Below, piece after piece: positions 1 to 5,538 of a DNA stretch of 5,553 nt. The notes below the pieces were generated by a model. The model searched no databases, was not told the DNA's origin, and saw only the letters and a program-made list of their open reading frames with translations. The stretch spans positions 1 through 5,553 of the forward strand of contig JAGGDZ010000396.1 in NCBI GenBank assembly GCA_024648655.1, in the 5' to 3' direction. A program made the position numbers and the translations under genes. This DNA is from Chloroflexota bacterium. Lineage in GTDB: Bacteria; Chloroflexota; Dehalococcoidia; Lucifugimonadales; JADFKI01. Each line of letters opens with the position of its first letter. Positions within the stretch are counted from its first letter, which is position 1.

Positions 1-481
1 CGTATTCAAGGTCGCCGTCGGAGACACGAATGTCGTCCCGGCGGTTCGCGCTATCTAACAGTGAGGATACAGGCACTTCAAGCACTTCTGCAACCTCTTC
101 TTCCTGAGGAGTGAAGTCATAAGGGTATGGGATGATTCCGGCAAACGGGCTGGTGCAGAACCCGGTTGTGGTCGCCGTCTCGTCAAGAGCACCCAGGACC
201 TCGACATCTTGCGGGTCTATGCCCATTTCTTCATGGGTTTCACGCAGGGCGGTGTCAAGCAAGGATTGATCGCCCGGGTCCATCTTGCCACCGGGAAAGG
301 AGATCTCACCCTTATGGCTGTCCACTCTGCTGGAACGCTTCTGCAGCAGCAGACAGTGCTCGCCGTCTTTAGAGAAGACCAGCACCATGATGCCTGCCGG
401 AGTGAGCGAAGGATCGTCTATTCGCCGGTGGGAGTTTTGAGCGACTACTCGCTTAATATGGTCTATAAATGGGCTGCCCAT
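1..481 (-). CDS. Nudix hydrolase, CoA-pyrophosphatase (NudL/NUDT7-like) type, 3' end cut off
   Basis: My translation gives 160 codons, open to the left edge. The Nudix box follows the CoA-pyrophosphatase variant: FPGG at residues 62-65, Asp71 in place of the first Glu, then RE at 80-81 and EE at 84-85 before Gly87. It is preceded by the family-type stretch LLLQKRSSRVDSHKGEISFP (44-63). A following TTTGFCTSPFAGIIP segment matches the region after the box in NudL proteins. Members of this family cleave CoA or acyl-CoA to 3',5'-ADP and 4'-phosphopantetheine using Mg or Mn; the substrate here is inferred from the family. The ATG at 481 is the only reasonable start because an in-frame TAG lies directly before it, although no clear ribosome binding site is visible. 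It is the fourth gene of the coaE unit, 61 bp after the VOC gene. Family members are usually about 190-220 residues, so roughly a fifth to a quarter is missing. Confidence 0.88.
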   Translation of the reverse strand, partial: MGSPFIDHIKRVVAQNSHRRIDDPSLTPAGIMVLVFSKDGEHCLLLQKRSSRVDSHKGEISFPGGKMDPGDQSLLDTALRETHEEMGIDPQDVEVLGALDETATTTGFCTSPFAGIIPYPYDFTPQEEEVAEVLEVPVSSLLDSANRRDDIRVSDGDLEY

Positions 482-542
482 CTAGGCGGGTTCGCTTTCA
501 TCGCTTCGAGCTATGAGGCAGCGGCGGGGGTGAGTCGCCCGG

Positions 543-1010
543 CTATGCGTTCTCGCGCGCTGCCTGAAGTTGGCCGATGTCGATTTTCTGCATTGTCAGC
601 ATTGCTTCCATAACGGCTTCCGATTTCGAAGGGTCACTCATGAGTTTGCCGAACTGGATCGGAACCACTTGCCAGGAGACTCCGAACTTGTCTTTGACCC
701 AGCCGCACATTTCCTTCTCTCCATCCTCCGAAAGGTGTTCCCAGAAGTGATCTACTTCATTCTGAGTTTCGCAGTTGACCACAAAGGATATTGCGGGCGA
801 GAACTGGAACATGGGGCCGCCGTCTATGGCTGTAAAGCTTTGTCCGTCCAGCTCAAATGAAACTATGTGCATGCCCTCGACGGAGTCGCTCGAAAGCTGA
901 GAAACACTCAATATCCTGGAATTCCGGAACACGGCAGTGTAGAATTCAGCCGCCTCCTTCGCCTTGCCGTTAAACCAGAGGAAGGGCGTGATTTTCTGAA
1001 CATCAGCCAT
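543..1010 (-). CDS. VOC superfamily protein, PhnB / 3-dmu-9_3-mt-like
   Basis: The 155-residue product has the form of the PhnB-like branch of the vicinal-oxygen-chelate (glyoxalase/bleomycin-resistance) fold. It opens with ITPFLWFNGKAKEAAEFYTA (7-26), the first beta-alpha-beta unit. A middle strand reads SFELDGQSFTAIDGGPMFQF (51-70), and EVDHFWEHL (85-93) and CGWVKDKFGVSWQVVP (102-117) follow, all typical of this family. Length is normal. The family is often annotated as '3-demethylubiquinone-9 3-methyltransferase', which is an old misleading name; true substrates are mostly unknown and I do not assign one. The ATG at 1010 is 11 bp after the ATPase stop codon. An AGGG motif overlapping that stop, 9 nt upstream of the ATG, supports the start and suggests translational coupling. 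Confidence 0.9.
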   Translation of the reverse strand: MADVQKITPFLWFNGKAKEAAEFYTAVFRNSRILSVSQLSSDSVEGMHIVSFELDGQSFTAIDGGPMFQFSPAISFVVNCETQNEVDHFWEHLSEDGEKEMCGWVKDKFGVSWQVVPIQFGKLMSDPSKSEAVMEAMLTMQKIDIGQLQAARENA

Positions 1011-1021
1011 ATCCGTCCACC

Positions 1022-1918
1022 CTACTCGAAGATGGAGGAAATTATTTCTTCGATGCTCCTCTGCACGGCGTGGTCATCAGTAACCGCCCAGTTCACTGCG
1101 ACCTGACAGGCACGGCGGGGCGGGATACCCTGAGATATGAGCTTACCCGCGTAGATAAGCAGGCGCGTGCTCGCACCTTCGCCAAGCCCGTGTTCGCGGA
1201 GGTTACGGACCTTCTCTCCAAGCATTGCAAGTTGCATGGCGTCATCGGCGGTGCAACCCGACTCGTGCTGAACGATTTCGGCCTCGATATCGCGCGGCGG
1301 ATAGTCGAACTCGATTGATACGAAGCGCTGGCGCGTACTGTGCTTGAGGTCTTTGAGCGCGCTCTGGTAGCCGGGATTGTATGACAGAATCAGCAGGAAG
1401 CCGTCCGCCGCTTCAAGTAGTTCCCCGCGCTTTTCGACCGGCAGGATGCGCCTGTGGTCGGTGAGAGGGTGAATGAGTACGGTAGTGTCCTTTCGCGCCT
1501 CGACAATTTCGTCTAGGTAGCAGATGCCGCCGGCCTTGACCGCGCGCGAGAGTGGCCCGTCAATCCAGACGGTAGAGTCGCCCTCAAGGAGGTAGCGTCC
1601 CACCAAGTCGCTGGCGGTGAGGTCTTCGTGGCAGGCAATGGTTACCAAAGGTATGTTGTCGCCCTCCGGTCGCTCAATGCCCCTGCTGTCGGCCTGCTTG
1701 ATGCTGGTGAGCGGCTGACCGAGCCTGTAAGACATGTACTCGACGAAGCGGGTCTTGCCGCACCCGGTCGGTCCTTTGAAGATGAGAGGAATGCGCTGCT
1801 CGTATGCAGCCTCGAACAGCTCTACCTCGTCGCCCACTGCGACATAGTAGGGTTCTTCGGTGAGATGGTACTCCTCGATGATGTAGCTTCGATAGAGCGT
1901 GGTCGTTGATTGCGTCAT
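1022..1918 (-). CDS. CbbQ/NirQ/NorQ-type (MoxR-related) AAA+ ATPase
   Basis: The predicted 298-residue ATPase has Walker A GPTGCGKT at 49-56, Walker B ICYLDEI at 132-138 (Asp136, Glu137), a sensor-1 Asn in LSYNPGY (Asn181), arginine-finger candidates in STRQRF (Arg196, Arg198) and a sensor-2 Arg in GASTRLL (Arg252). The domain after about residue 210 matches the C-terminal region of CbbQ/NorQ proteins. These act as chaperone-like motors that remodel or insert metal into a target enzyme (Rubisco for CbbQ, nitric oxide reductase for NorQ), with a VWA-domain partner (CbbO or NorD). No such partner or target is in this window, so the client is unknown. An in-frame GTG at 1933 would add five residues, but it overlaps the AAGGAG motif itself; I prefer the ATG at 1918, with a rather long 14-nt spacer. 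It lies about 18 bp after coaE, in the same unit. Confidence 0.9.
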   Translation of the reverse strand: MTQSTTTLYRSYIIEEYHLTEEPYYVAVGDEVELFEAAYEQRIPLIFKGPTGCGKTRFVEYMSYRLGQPLTSIKQADSRGIERPEGDNIPLVTIACHEDLTASDLVGRYLLEGDSTVWIDGPLSRAVKAGGICYLDEIVEARKDTTVLIHPLTDHRRILPVEKRGELLEAADGFLLILSYNPGYQSALKDLKHSTRQRFVSIEFDYPPRDIEAEIVQHESGCTADDAMQLAMLGEKVRNLREHGLGEGASTRLLIYAGKLISQGIPPRRACQVAVNWAVTDDHAVQRSIEEIISSIFE

Positions 1919-1932
1919 CTTGTAAGCCTGCA

Positions 1933-1938
1933 CTCCTT
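1933..1938 (-). promoter_or_regulatory. Ribosome binding site of the AAA+ ATPase gene, overlapping the coaE stop
   Basis: The minus strand reads AAGGAG here, overlapping the TAA stop of coaE (1939-1937). It sits 14 nt before the ATG at 1918. The GTG at 1933 starts on the last base of the motif, too close to be initiated from it, so the motif favours the ATG. The overlap implies that ribosomes ending coaE can feed the next gene. Confidence 0.6.
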
Positions 1939-2536
1939 AACGGGTAAGAACCCTTCTGTTCCATAAGTTTTGAACTTCAGACGATAGGTCTTCAAGTGTT
2001 CCGTTGTTTTCGATAACCACATCGGCATGCTCGACTCGCTCCGCCTGGGGCATCTGAGAGTAAATTCGAGAGCGCGCCGCATCTTCGTCGAGATTGTTGC
2101 GCTGTTGTAAGCGCGATATGACATCCGCTTCAGGAGATACCGTAACCCAGACTTCATTGACCAACGGAGTCCATTTTGCTTCAATCAGGAGGGCAGCTTC
2201 AAGCACCGCCGTCTTCTCACCTTCATGAGACAGCGCATTGAGGCGCTGCTCGGCGAGGGCATATATTCGGGGGTGCATAATGGCGTTCAGCCGCTGAAGA
2301 GATTCTTCGTCGCTGAAGACGATGCCACCGAGCGCTCTACGGTCAATCTCACCGTTCTCTGCCACAACCCTGTCGCCGAATGCATTTACGACCGCATGCC
2401 AGCCCTCGGAATGAGGTGTGTACACTTCGTGGCCAAGCAGATCGGCGTTCACAACGGCGGCGCCCAAGCCCTCAAGCAGGCGCGAGACATGAGTCTTGCC
2501 CGTGCCGATACCACCTGTCAATCCGATTACGAACAT
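1937..2536 (-). CDS. coaE: Dephospho-CoA kinase
   Basis: CoaE phosphorylates the 3'-hydroxyl of dephospho-CoA with ATP, the last step of CoA synthesis, in the cytoplasm. The 199-residue product has the family P-loop TGGIGTGKT at 7-15, the substrate-site Asp32 in VNADLLGHEVY, the lid-region segment ISRLQQRNNLDEDAARSRI (140-158), SQMPQAER (160-167) and the closing ADVVIENNGT (171-180). Length is typical of the family (about 195-210). The frame is open to a GTG at 2566, which would add ten residues (MKDFSISWEA) not expected in the family. I prefer the ATG at 2536: it places the P-loop at the usual distance from the N-terminus and follows a GGGAGG motif, although the spacer of 2 nt is short. The predicted transcription start, near 2569, would leave the GTG almost leaderless. 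It is the first gene of the leftward unit. Confidence 0.95.
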   Translation of the reverse strand: MFVIGLTGGIGTGKTHVSRLLEGLGAAVVNADLLGHEVYTPHSEGWHAVVNAFGDRVVAENGEIDRRALGGIVFSDEESLQRLNAIMHPRIYALAEQRLNALSHEGEKTAVLEAALLIEAKWTPLVNEVWVTVSPEADVISRLQQRNNLDEDAARSRIYSQMPQAERVEHADVVIENNGTLEDLSSEVQNLWNRRVLTR

Positions 2537-2538
2537 AG

Positions 2539-2544
2539 CCTCCC
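2539..2544 (-). promoter_or_regulatory. Shine-Dalgarno motif deciding the coaE start
   Basis: The minus strand has GGGAGG two bases before the ATG at 2536. The spacing is shorter than usual, but no comparable motif precedes the alternative GTG at 2566. Together with the conserved P-loop position it supports the ATG. Confidence 0.5.
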
Positions 2545-2575
2545 AAGAGATAGAGAAATCTTTCACATCTAAAGC

Positions 2576-2604
2576 ATTTTAACAAGCGTCCAATGTAGGG
2601 TCAA
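2576..2604 (-). promoter_or_regulatory. Sigma-70-type promoter of the coaE unit
   Basis: On the minus strand, TTGACC (2604-2599) and TAAAAT (2581-2576) are separated by exactly 17 bp. Each differs from consensus at one position. Transcription should start near 2569, giving a leader of about 33 nt before the coaE ATG at 2536. This is the best promoter match in the window and probably drives all four leftward genes, as no other promoter is evident to me in the short gaps between them. Confidence 0.65.
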
Positions 2605-2653
2605 TGATGATTGGCTAGTTTACCATTATTCGGAACAATAAGGAATTGCGGAC

Positions 2654-2681
2654 ACGGGATAGAATATACGGGATAGAATAT
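2654..2681 (+). repeat. Perfect 14-bp tandem duplication upstream of selA
   Basis: ACGGGATAGAATAT occurs twice back to back, at 2654-2667 and 2668-2681, with no mismatch. The second copy runs into the TATAAT box of the probable selA promoter, and both copies carry a TAGAAT that could itself serve as a weaker -10 element. It may be a recent slippage duplication or a paired protein-binding site. Confidence 0.9.
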
Positions 2682-2684
2682 AAT
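2679..2684 (+). promoter_or_regulatory. -10 element (TATAAT) of the probable selA-rarA promoter
   Basis: A perfect TATAAT lies 54 bp before the selA ATG. Transcription would begin near 2691, giving a leader of about 48 nt. No good -35 hexamer is seen 16-18 bp upstream; that place is occupied by the first copy of the 14-bp duplication. TTGCGG at 2646-2651 is 27 bp away, too far. The promoter may be weak, or may depend on an activator bound at the duplicated site. Confidence 0.5.
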
Positions 2685-2705
2685 GACAGTTGGGAGAACT
2701 GAACC

Positions 2706-2717
2706 ATGGCCCCCTAG
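2706..2717 (+). other. Possible minimal upstream reading frame (Met-Ala-Pro-stop) in the selA leader
   Basis: ATG GCC CCC TAG lies 21 bp before the selA ATG and has its own GGGAG motif at 2692-2696, nine bases before its ATG. If translated, it would end close to the selA ribosome binding site (GGAG, 2726-2729) and could affect selA initiation. This short pattern can arise by chance, so the call is tentative. Confidence 0.25.
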
Positions 2718-2738
2718 CGGCGGACGGAGACGCGAGAG

Positions 2739-4115
2739 ATGACAACAGCGTACCGATTATTGCCCAGTGTTGAACGCTTGCTTTCCGACGAGAGCATTAT
2801 GCTCCTGATAGAGGAGCACTCGCGGCCTGTTGTATTGGAGATTGTCAGACAAGAATTGGATGAAGCGCGGTCTAGCATCAAATCAGGCAATGCCGCGCCG
2901 CGACAGGACGAGATCATCGCGGCCATAAGCGAACGCACGGAGTCTCTGACAGGGGATTGGCCCCGGCATGTGATCAACGCCACGGGCGTGGTGCTACACA
3001 CCAACCTAGGGCGCTCGCCACTGAGTGAAGATGCGATACGGGCTATGCAACGGGCGGCGCAGGGATACAGCGACCTTGAGCTGGATCTGCTCACGGGCAG
3101 GCGCGGGTCGCGTCAGGCGCACATTTCGAGTCTTGTCGCGCGGGTTACAGGCGCAGAGGAAGCGCTGGTTGTGAACAACAACGCCTCAGCAGTGATGCTC
3201 GGGTTGGCAGCAATAGCAAACGGGAAAGAAGTAATAGTATCGCGTGGCGAGGCGGTGGAGATTGGCGGCGGCTTCCGTGTTCCCGATGTGCTGGCGCAGA
3301 GCGGCGCAGACCTTGTGGAGGTCGGAACGACGAATCGCACCTACGCGCGCGACTATGAAGCGGCGATAGGTGAAAATACGGGCGCGCTGCTGGTAGTGCA
3401 TGCGAGCAACTTTCGCGTAATGGGATTTACGCACACACCTGAAATACCGGAACTGGTTGAAATTGGAGCGCAGCGCGGCATACCTGTGCTGCATGATCTT
3501 GGGAGCGGCTGTCTTTTGGATTCCGCGCGCTTCGGCCTTATGCATGAGCCGATGCCGCAGGAGAGCGCTAGTTCGGGTGTAGGATTGTCCTTCTTCTCGG
3601 GCGACAAGCTGCTAGGCGGTCCCCAGGCAGGGATAATCGCGGGTAAAAAGGCGCTCGTAGATGTGGTCGCACGGCATCCGCTTGCAAGGGCGATGCGAAT
3701 CGACAAGCTGAGCATGGCCGCACTTGGCGCCACTCTGGAGCACTACATCAAAGGCGAGGCGCTGGACAAGGTTCCAATATGGCGCATAATTGCTATGACG
3801 GCAGATGATGTGAAAGCACGAGCTGATGGATGGGCAAGGGAAATAGCCGCCAGTGCGTATCCTGTGAAGTCGAGAGCAACTATTGGCGGCGGAAGTCTGC
3901 CGGGAGAGTCGCTTCCGACTTGGGCGCTGGCGATAAATTGCGATGACCTGCTAGGTGGCGCGGAGGGTGTCGCGAGGCGGTTGCGAGAATGGCACAGCCC
4001 TGTCTTGGGACGCATCGAGGAAGGGCGTGTGCTGCTCGATGCCCGCACCGTTCTGCCCGGTGAGGACGATACATTGCTGCAGGCTGTGAGGCATGCGCTC
4101 CAACGCCAAGGTTGA
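2739..4115 (+). CDS. selA: L-seryl-tRNA(Sec) selenium transferase (selenocysteine synthase)
   Basis: SelA is a PLP enzyme that converts seryl-tRNA(Sec) to selenocysteinyl-tRNA(Sec) using selenophosphate from SelD. The 458 residues match the family length (E. coli 463). Residues 1-70 form the N-terminal tRNA-binding region. The catalytic part begins at WPRHVINATGVVLHTNLGRS (74-93). It continues with VVNNNASAV (144-152), SRGEAVEIGGGFRVPDV (168-184), EVGTTNRTYARDY (194-206) and HDLGSGCLLD (252-261). The PLP lysine is Lys290 in FSGDKLLGGPQAG, and the C-terminal domain starts around IGGGSLPGESLP (382-393). I see no missing key residue. The start is supported by GGAG nine bases upstream. No selB, selD or tRNA(Sec) lies next to it. 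It ends with a single TGA stop 19 bp before rarA, probably in the same transcript. Confidence 0.96.
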   Translation: MTTAYRLLPSVERLLSDESIMLLIEEHSRPVVLEIVRQELDEARSSIKSGNAAPRQDEIIAAISERTESLTGDWPRHVINATGVVLHTNLGRSPLSEDAIRAMQRAAQGYSDLELDLLTGRRGSRQAHISSLVARVTGAEEALVVNNNASAVMLGLAAIANGKEVIVSRGEAVEIGGGFRVPDVLAQSGADLVEVGTTNRTYARDYEAAIGENTGALLVVHASNFRVMGFTHTPEIPELVEIGAQRGIPVLHDLGSGCLLDSARFGLMHEPMPQESASSGVGLSFFSGDKLLGGPQAGIIAGKKALVDVVARHPLARAMRIDKLSMAALGATLEHYIKGEALDKVPIWRIIAMTADDVKARADGWAREIAASAYPVKSRATIGGGSLPGESLPTWALAINCDDLLGGAEGVARRLREWHSPVLGRIEEGRVLLDARTVLPGEDDTLLQAVRHALQRQG

Positions 4116-4133
4116 TGTCAAAGGTTGATGTCA
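4108..4133 (+). repeat. Perfect 13-bp tandem duplication in the selA-rarA gap
   Basis: AAGGTTGATGTCA is present twice without a gap, at 4108-4120 and 4121-4133. The first copy contains the last codons and TGA stop of selA. The second supplies the AAAGG-like ribosome binding site of rarA. Removing one copy would leave a gap of 6 bp, so the duplication moved the two genes apart without damaging either. Confidence 0.9.
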
Positions 4134-4140
4134 TATGACA
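4129..4140. repeat. Perfect 12-bp palindrome over the rarA start codon
   Basis: TGTCATATGACA reads the same on both strands and contains the rarA ATG (4135-4137). It could be a short operator or a small structure hiding the start codon, but with no loop bases it would need to open in the centre. No second copy of the full palindrome was noticed. Confidence 0.5.
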
Positions 4141-5496
4141 CTTTTCGAGCATCGTTCCCGACGCGAACTACTCAGTAGAGCGCCGCTTGCCGCAAGGATG
4201 CGTCCACGCACTTTCGAGGAATACGTCGGACAGGAACAGATTATTGGGTCGGGAACTGCGCTCCGCAACAGCATTGAAGCGGATACGCTGCCGTCGATCA
4301 TTCTCTGGGGACCACCGGGCACGGGCAAGACTACGCTTGCGAGCCTTATCGCCAACGTTACGGACAGTCACTTTGAGCAGGTGAGCGGCGTGGCGTCGGG
4401 CGTTGCGGACCTGCGACGCATTGCCGGGGAAGCTAGGGAGCGCTTGGGCATGAGCGGGCAGTCAACGATACTATTCGTTGACGAAATCCACCGCTTCAAC
4501 AAGGCACAGCAGGACGTCATCCTTCCTTATGTCGAAGATGGCACGCTTGTGCTTATAGGAGCAACTACTGAAAATCCATCCTTCGAAGTCGTGTCTCCCC
4601 TGCTCTCTCGCGCAAGAGTTTTCGCACTCGAATCACTGAGTGACGAACAAGTGCGTTCCATCGTAAAAGCCGCGGCTACGGACACCGAGCGGGGTCTCGG
4701 CACGCTAAAACCCCACCTCAACGATGAGGCGCTGGACGCCTTGGTCAACCTTTCCAACGGTGATGCTCGCACGGCATTGAACGCGCTTGAGCTTGCCGTC
4801 TCCGCGACGGCGCCGACAGCAAATGGAACACGGCGCATCACCGTGGCTATGGTGGAAGACGCCATGCAGAGGCGTTCGCTGAGACACGACAAGGCAGGCG
4901 ACCTGCACTACGATACCATTTCCGCATTCATCAAGTCGATCCGTGCATCTGACCCGAATGCCGCAATCTACTGGCTTGCGCGAATGCTCGAGGCGGGTGA
5001 GGACCCGCTATTCATAGCGCGACGACTGGTGATTCTGGCGTCAGAGGACATTGGCATAGCGGCTCCGCAGGCATTGACAATTGCAGTCGCCGCACAGCAG
5101 GCGGTGCATTTCATAGGTCTGCCGGAGGGACGGATTCCACTCGCGGAAGCTACAGTCTATCTGGCGACCGCACCCAAGAGCAACGCTTCATATATGGCGC
5201 TCAACAGGGCTACGGAGGATGTGCAGAGGACGAGAAACGAGCCTGTACCTCTACACCTGCGAAACGCGGTAACGGGGCTAATGCGAGATATGGGCTACGG
5301 TGAAGGGTATAAGTACGCACACGACTACGAGGGCAATTTCACTCCCATGCAGAATCTGCCCGACAGCTTGAAGAACAGGCGGTACTACCAGCCGGGCATG
5401 CAAGGTTATGAGCGCACGGTTCGGGAGCGGATGGAGCGGTGGTGGGGTTCGGGCGTAAGAGAGTCCGACAGAGATGGAATGGATAGGGATGGATAA
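4135..5496 (+). CDS. rarA: Replication-associated recombination protein A (RarA/MgsA, WRNIP1 family AAA+ ATPase)
   Basis: RarA is a clamp-loader-like tetrameric ATPase that acts at stalled forks and single-strand/double-strand junctions. The 453-residue product has the family opening PLAARMRPRTFEEYVGQEQI (17-36). It has Walker A GPPGTGKT (59-66), Walker B ILFVDEIHRFNKAQQD (112-127, Asp116-Glu117), sensor-1 IGATTENPSF (141-150), arginine-finger region SRARVF (158-163) and sensor-2 NGDARTALN (208-216). The C-terminal tetramerisation part includes ASEDIGIAAPQAL (302-314) and ends with NLPDSLKNRRYYQP (407-420). Length is typical. An in-frame TGA nine bases before the ATG at 4135 excludes a longer form, and AAAGG stands ten bases upstream. 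The last residues (DRDGMDRDG) are a small charged repeat not expected in the family core. It follows selA by 19 bp, with no evident link in function. Confidence 0.96.
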   Translation: MTLFEHRSRRELLSRAPLAARMRPRTFEEYVGQEQIIGSGTALRNSIEADTLPSIILWGPPGTGKTTLASLIANVTDSHFEQVSGVASGVADLRRIAGEARERLGMSGQSTILFVDEIHRFNKAQQDVILPYVEDGTLVLIGATTENPSFEVVSPLLSRARVFALESLSDEQVRSIVKAAATDTERGLGTLKPHLNDEALDALVNLSNGDARTALNALELAVSATAPTANGTRRITVAMVEDAMQRRSLRHDKAGDLHYDTISAFIKSIRASDPNAAIYWLARMLEAGEDPLFIARRLVILASEDIGIAAPQALTIAVAAQQAVHFIGLPEGRIPLAEATVYLATAPKSNASYMALNRATEDVQRTRNEPVPLHLRNAVTGLMRDMGYGEGYKYAHDYEGNFTPMQNLPDSLKNRRYYQPGMQGYERTVRERMERWWGSGVRESDRDGMDRDG

Positions 5497-5506
5497 GGTG
5501 TGGTCA

Positions 5507-5538
5507 TTCGCCGGGAGCCTCGGCAGGCTCTTCGTGAA
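5507..5538 (+). repeat. Long imperfect inverted repeat (stem-loop) after rarA
   Basis: GAGCCT (5515-5520) and AGGCTC (5525-5530) form a perfect 6-bp stem around the loop CGGC. The pairing extends outward through two G-U pairs, one C-C mismatch, and TTCGC (5507-5511) with GTGAA (5534-5538). That makes about 13 pairs with one mismatch, and the G-U pairs favour the rightward transcript. It begins 10 bp after the rarA stop. No T-run follows, so it is not a standard rho-independent terminator. It may protect the transcript end or belong to a dispersed palindromic repeat family. Nothing else is seen to the right edge. Confidence 0.55.

Noticed and set aside
209..613. Open frame on the plus strand of 134 codons.
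   Set aside because: It is antisense to the Nudix gene and crosses into the VOC gene. The product has no family resemblance, while the minus strand encodes a clear Nudix box.
2626..2641. TTATT...AATAA inverted repeat in the divergent promoter gap.
   Set aside because: The arms are 5 bp and AT-only, which is expected by chance, and no T-run or gene end is near.
2537..2738. tRNA, riboswitch or small RNA in the largest gap, including tRNA(Sec).
   Set aside because: I found no cloverleaf, no TTC-loop motif and no known riboswitch core; promoters and leaders explain the gap.
4115..4138. A seven-codon frame whose ATG overlaps the selA stop (TGATG).
   Set aside because: It arises from the 13-bp duplication and is out of frame with rarA. 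Its only possible role would be ribosome re-initiation, which I cannot support.
4113..4197. The TGA stop of selA read as selenocysteine, since the next codon is Cys and the frame stays open for about 20 codons.
   Set aside because: SelA already ends at its family length. The following bases do not form a SECIS-like hairpin with a loop, and the continuation is out-of-frame rarA sequence.
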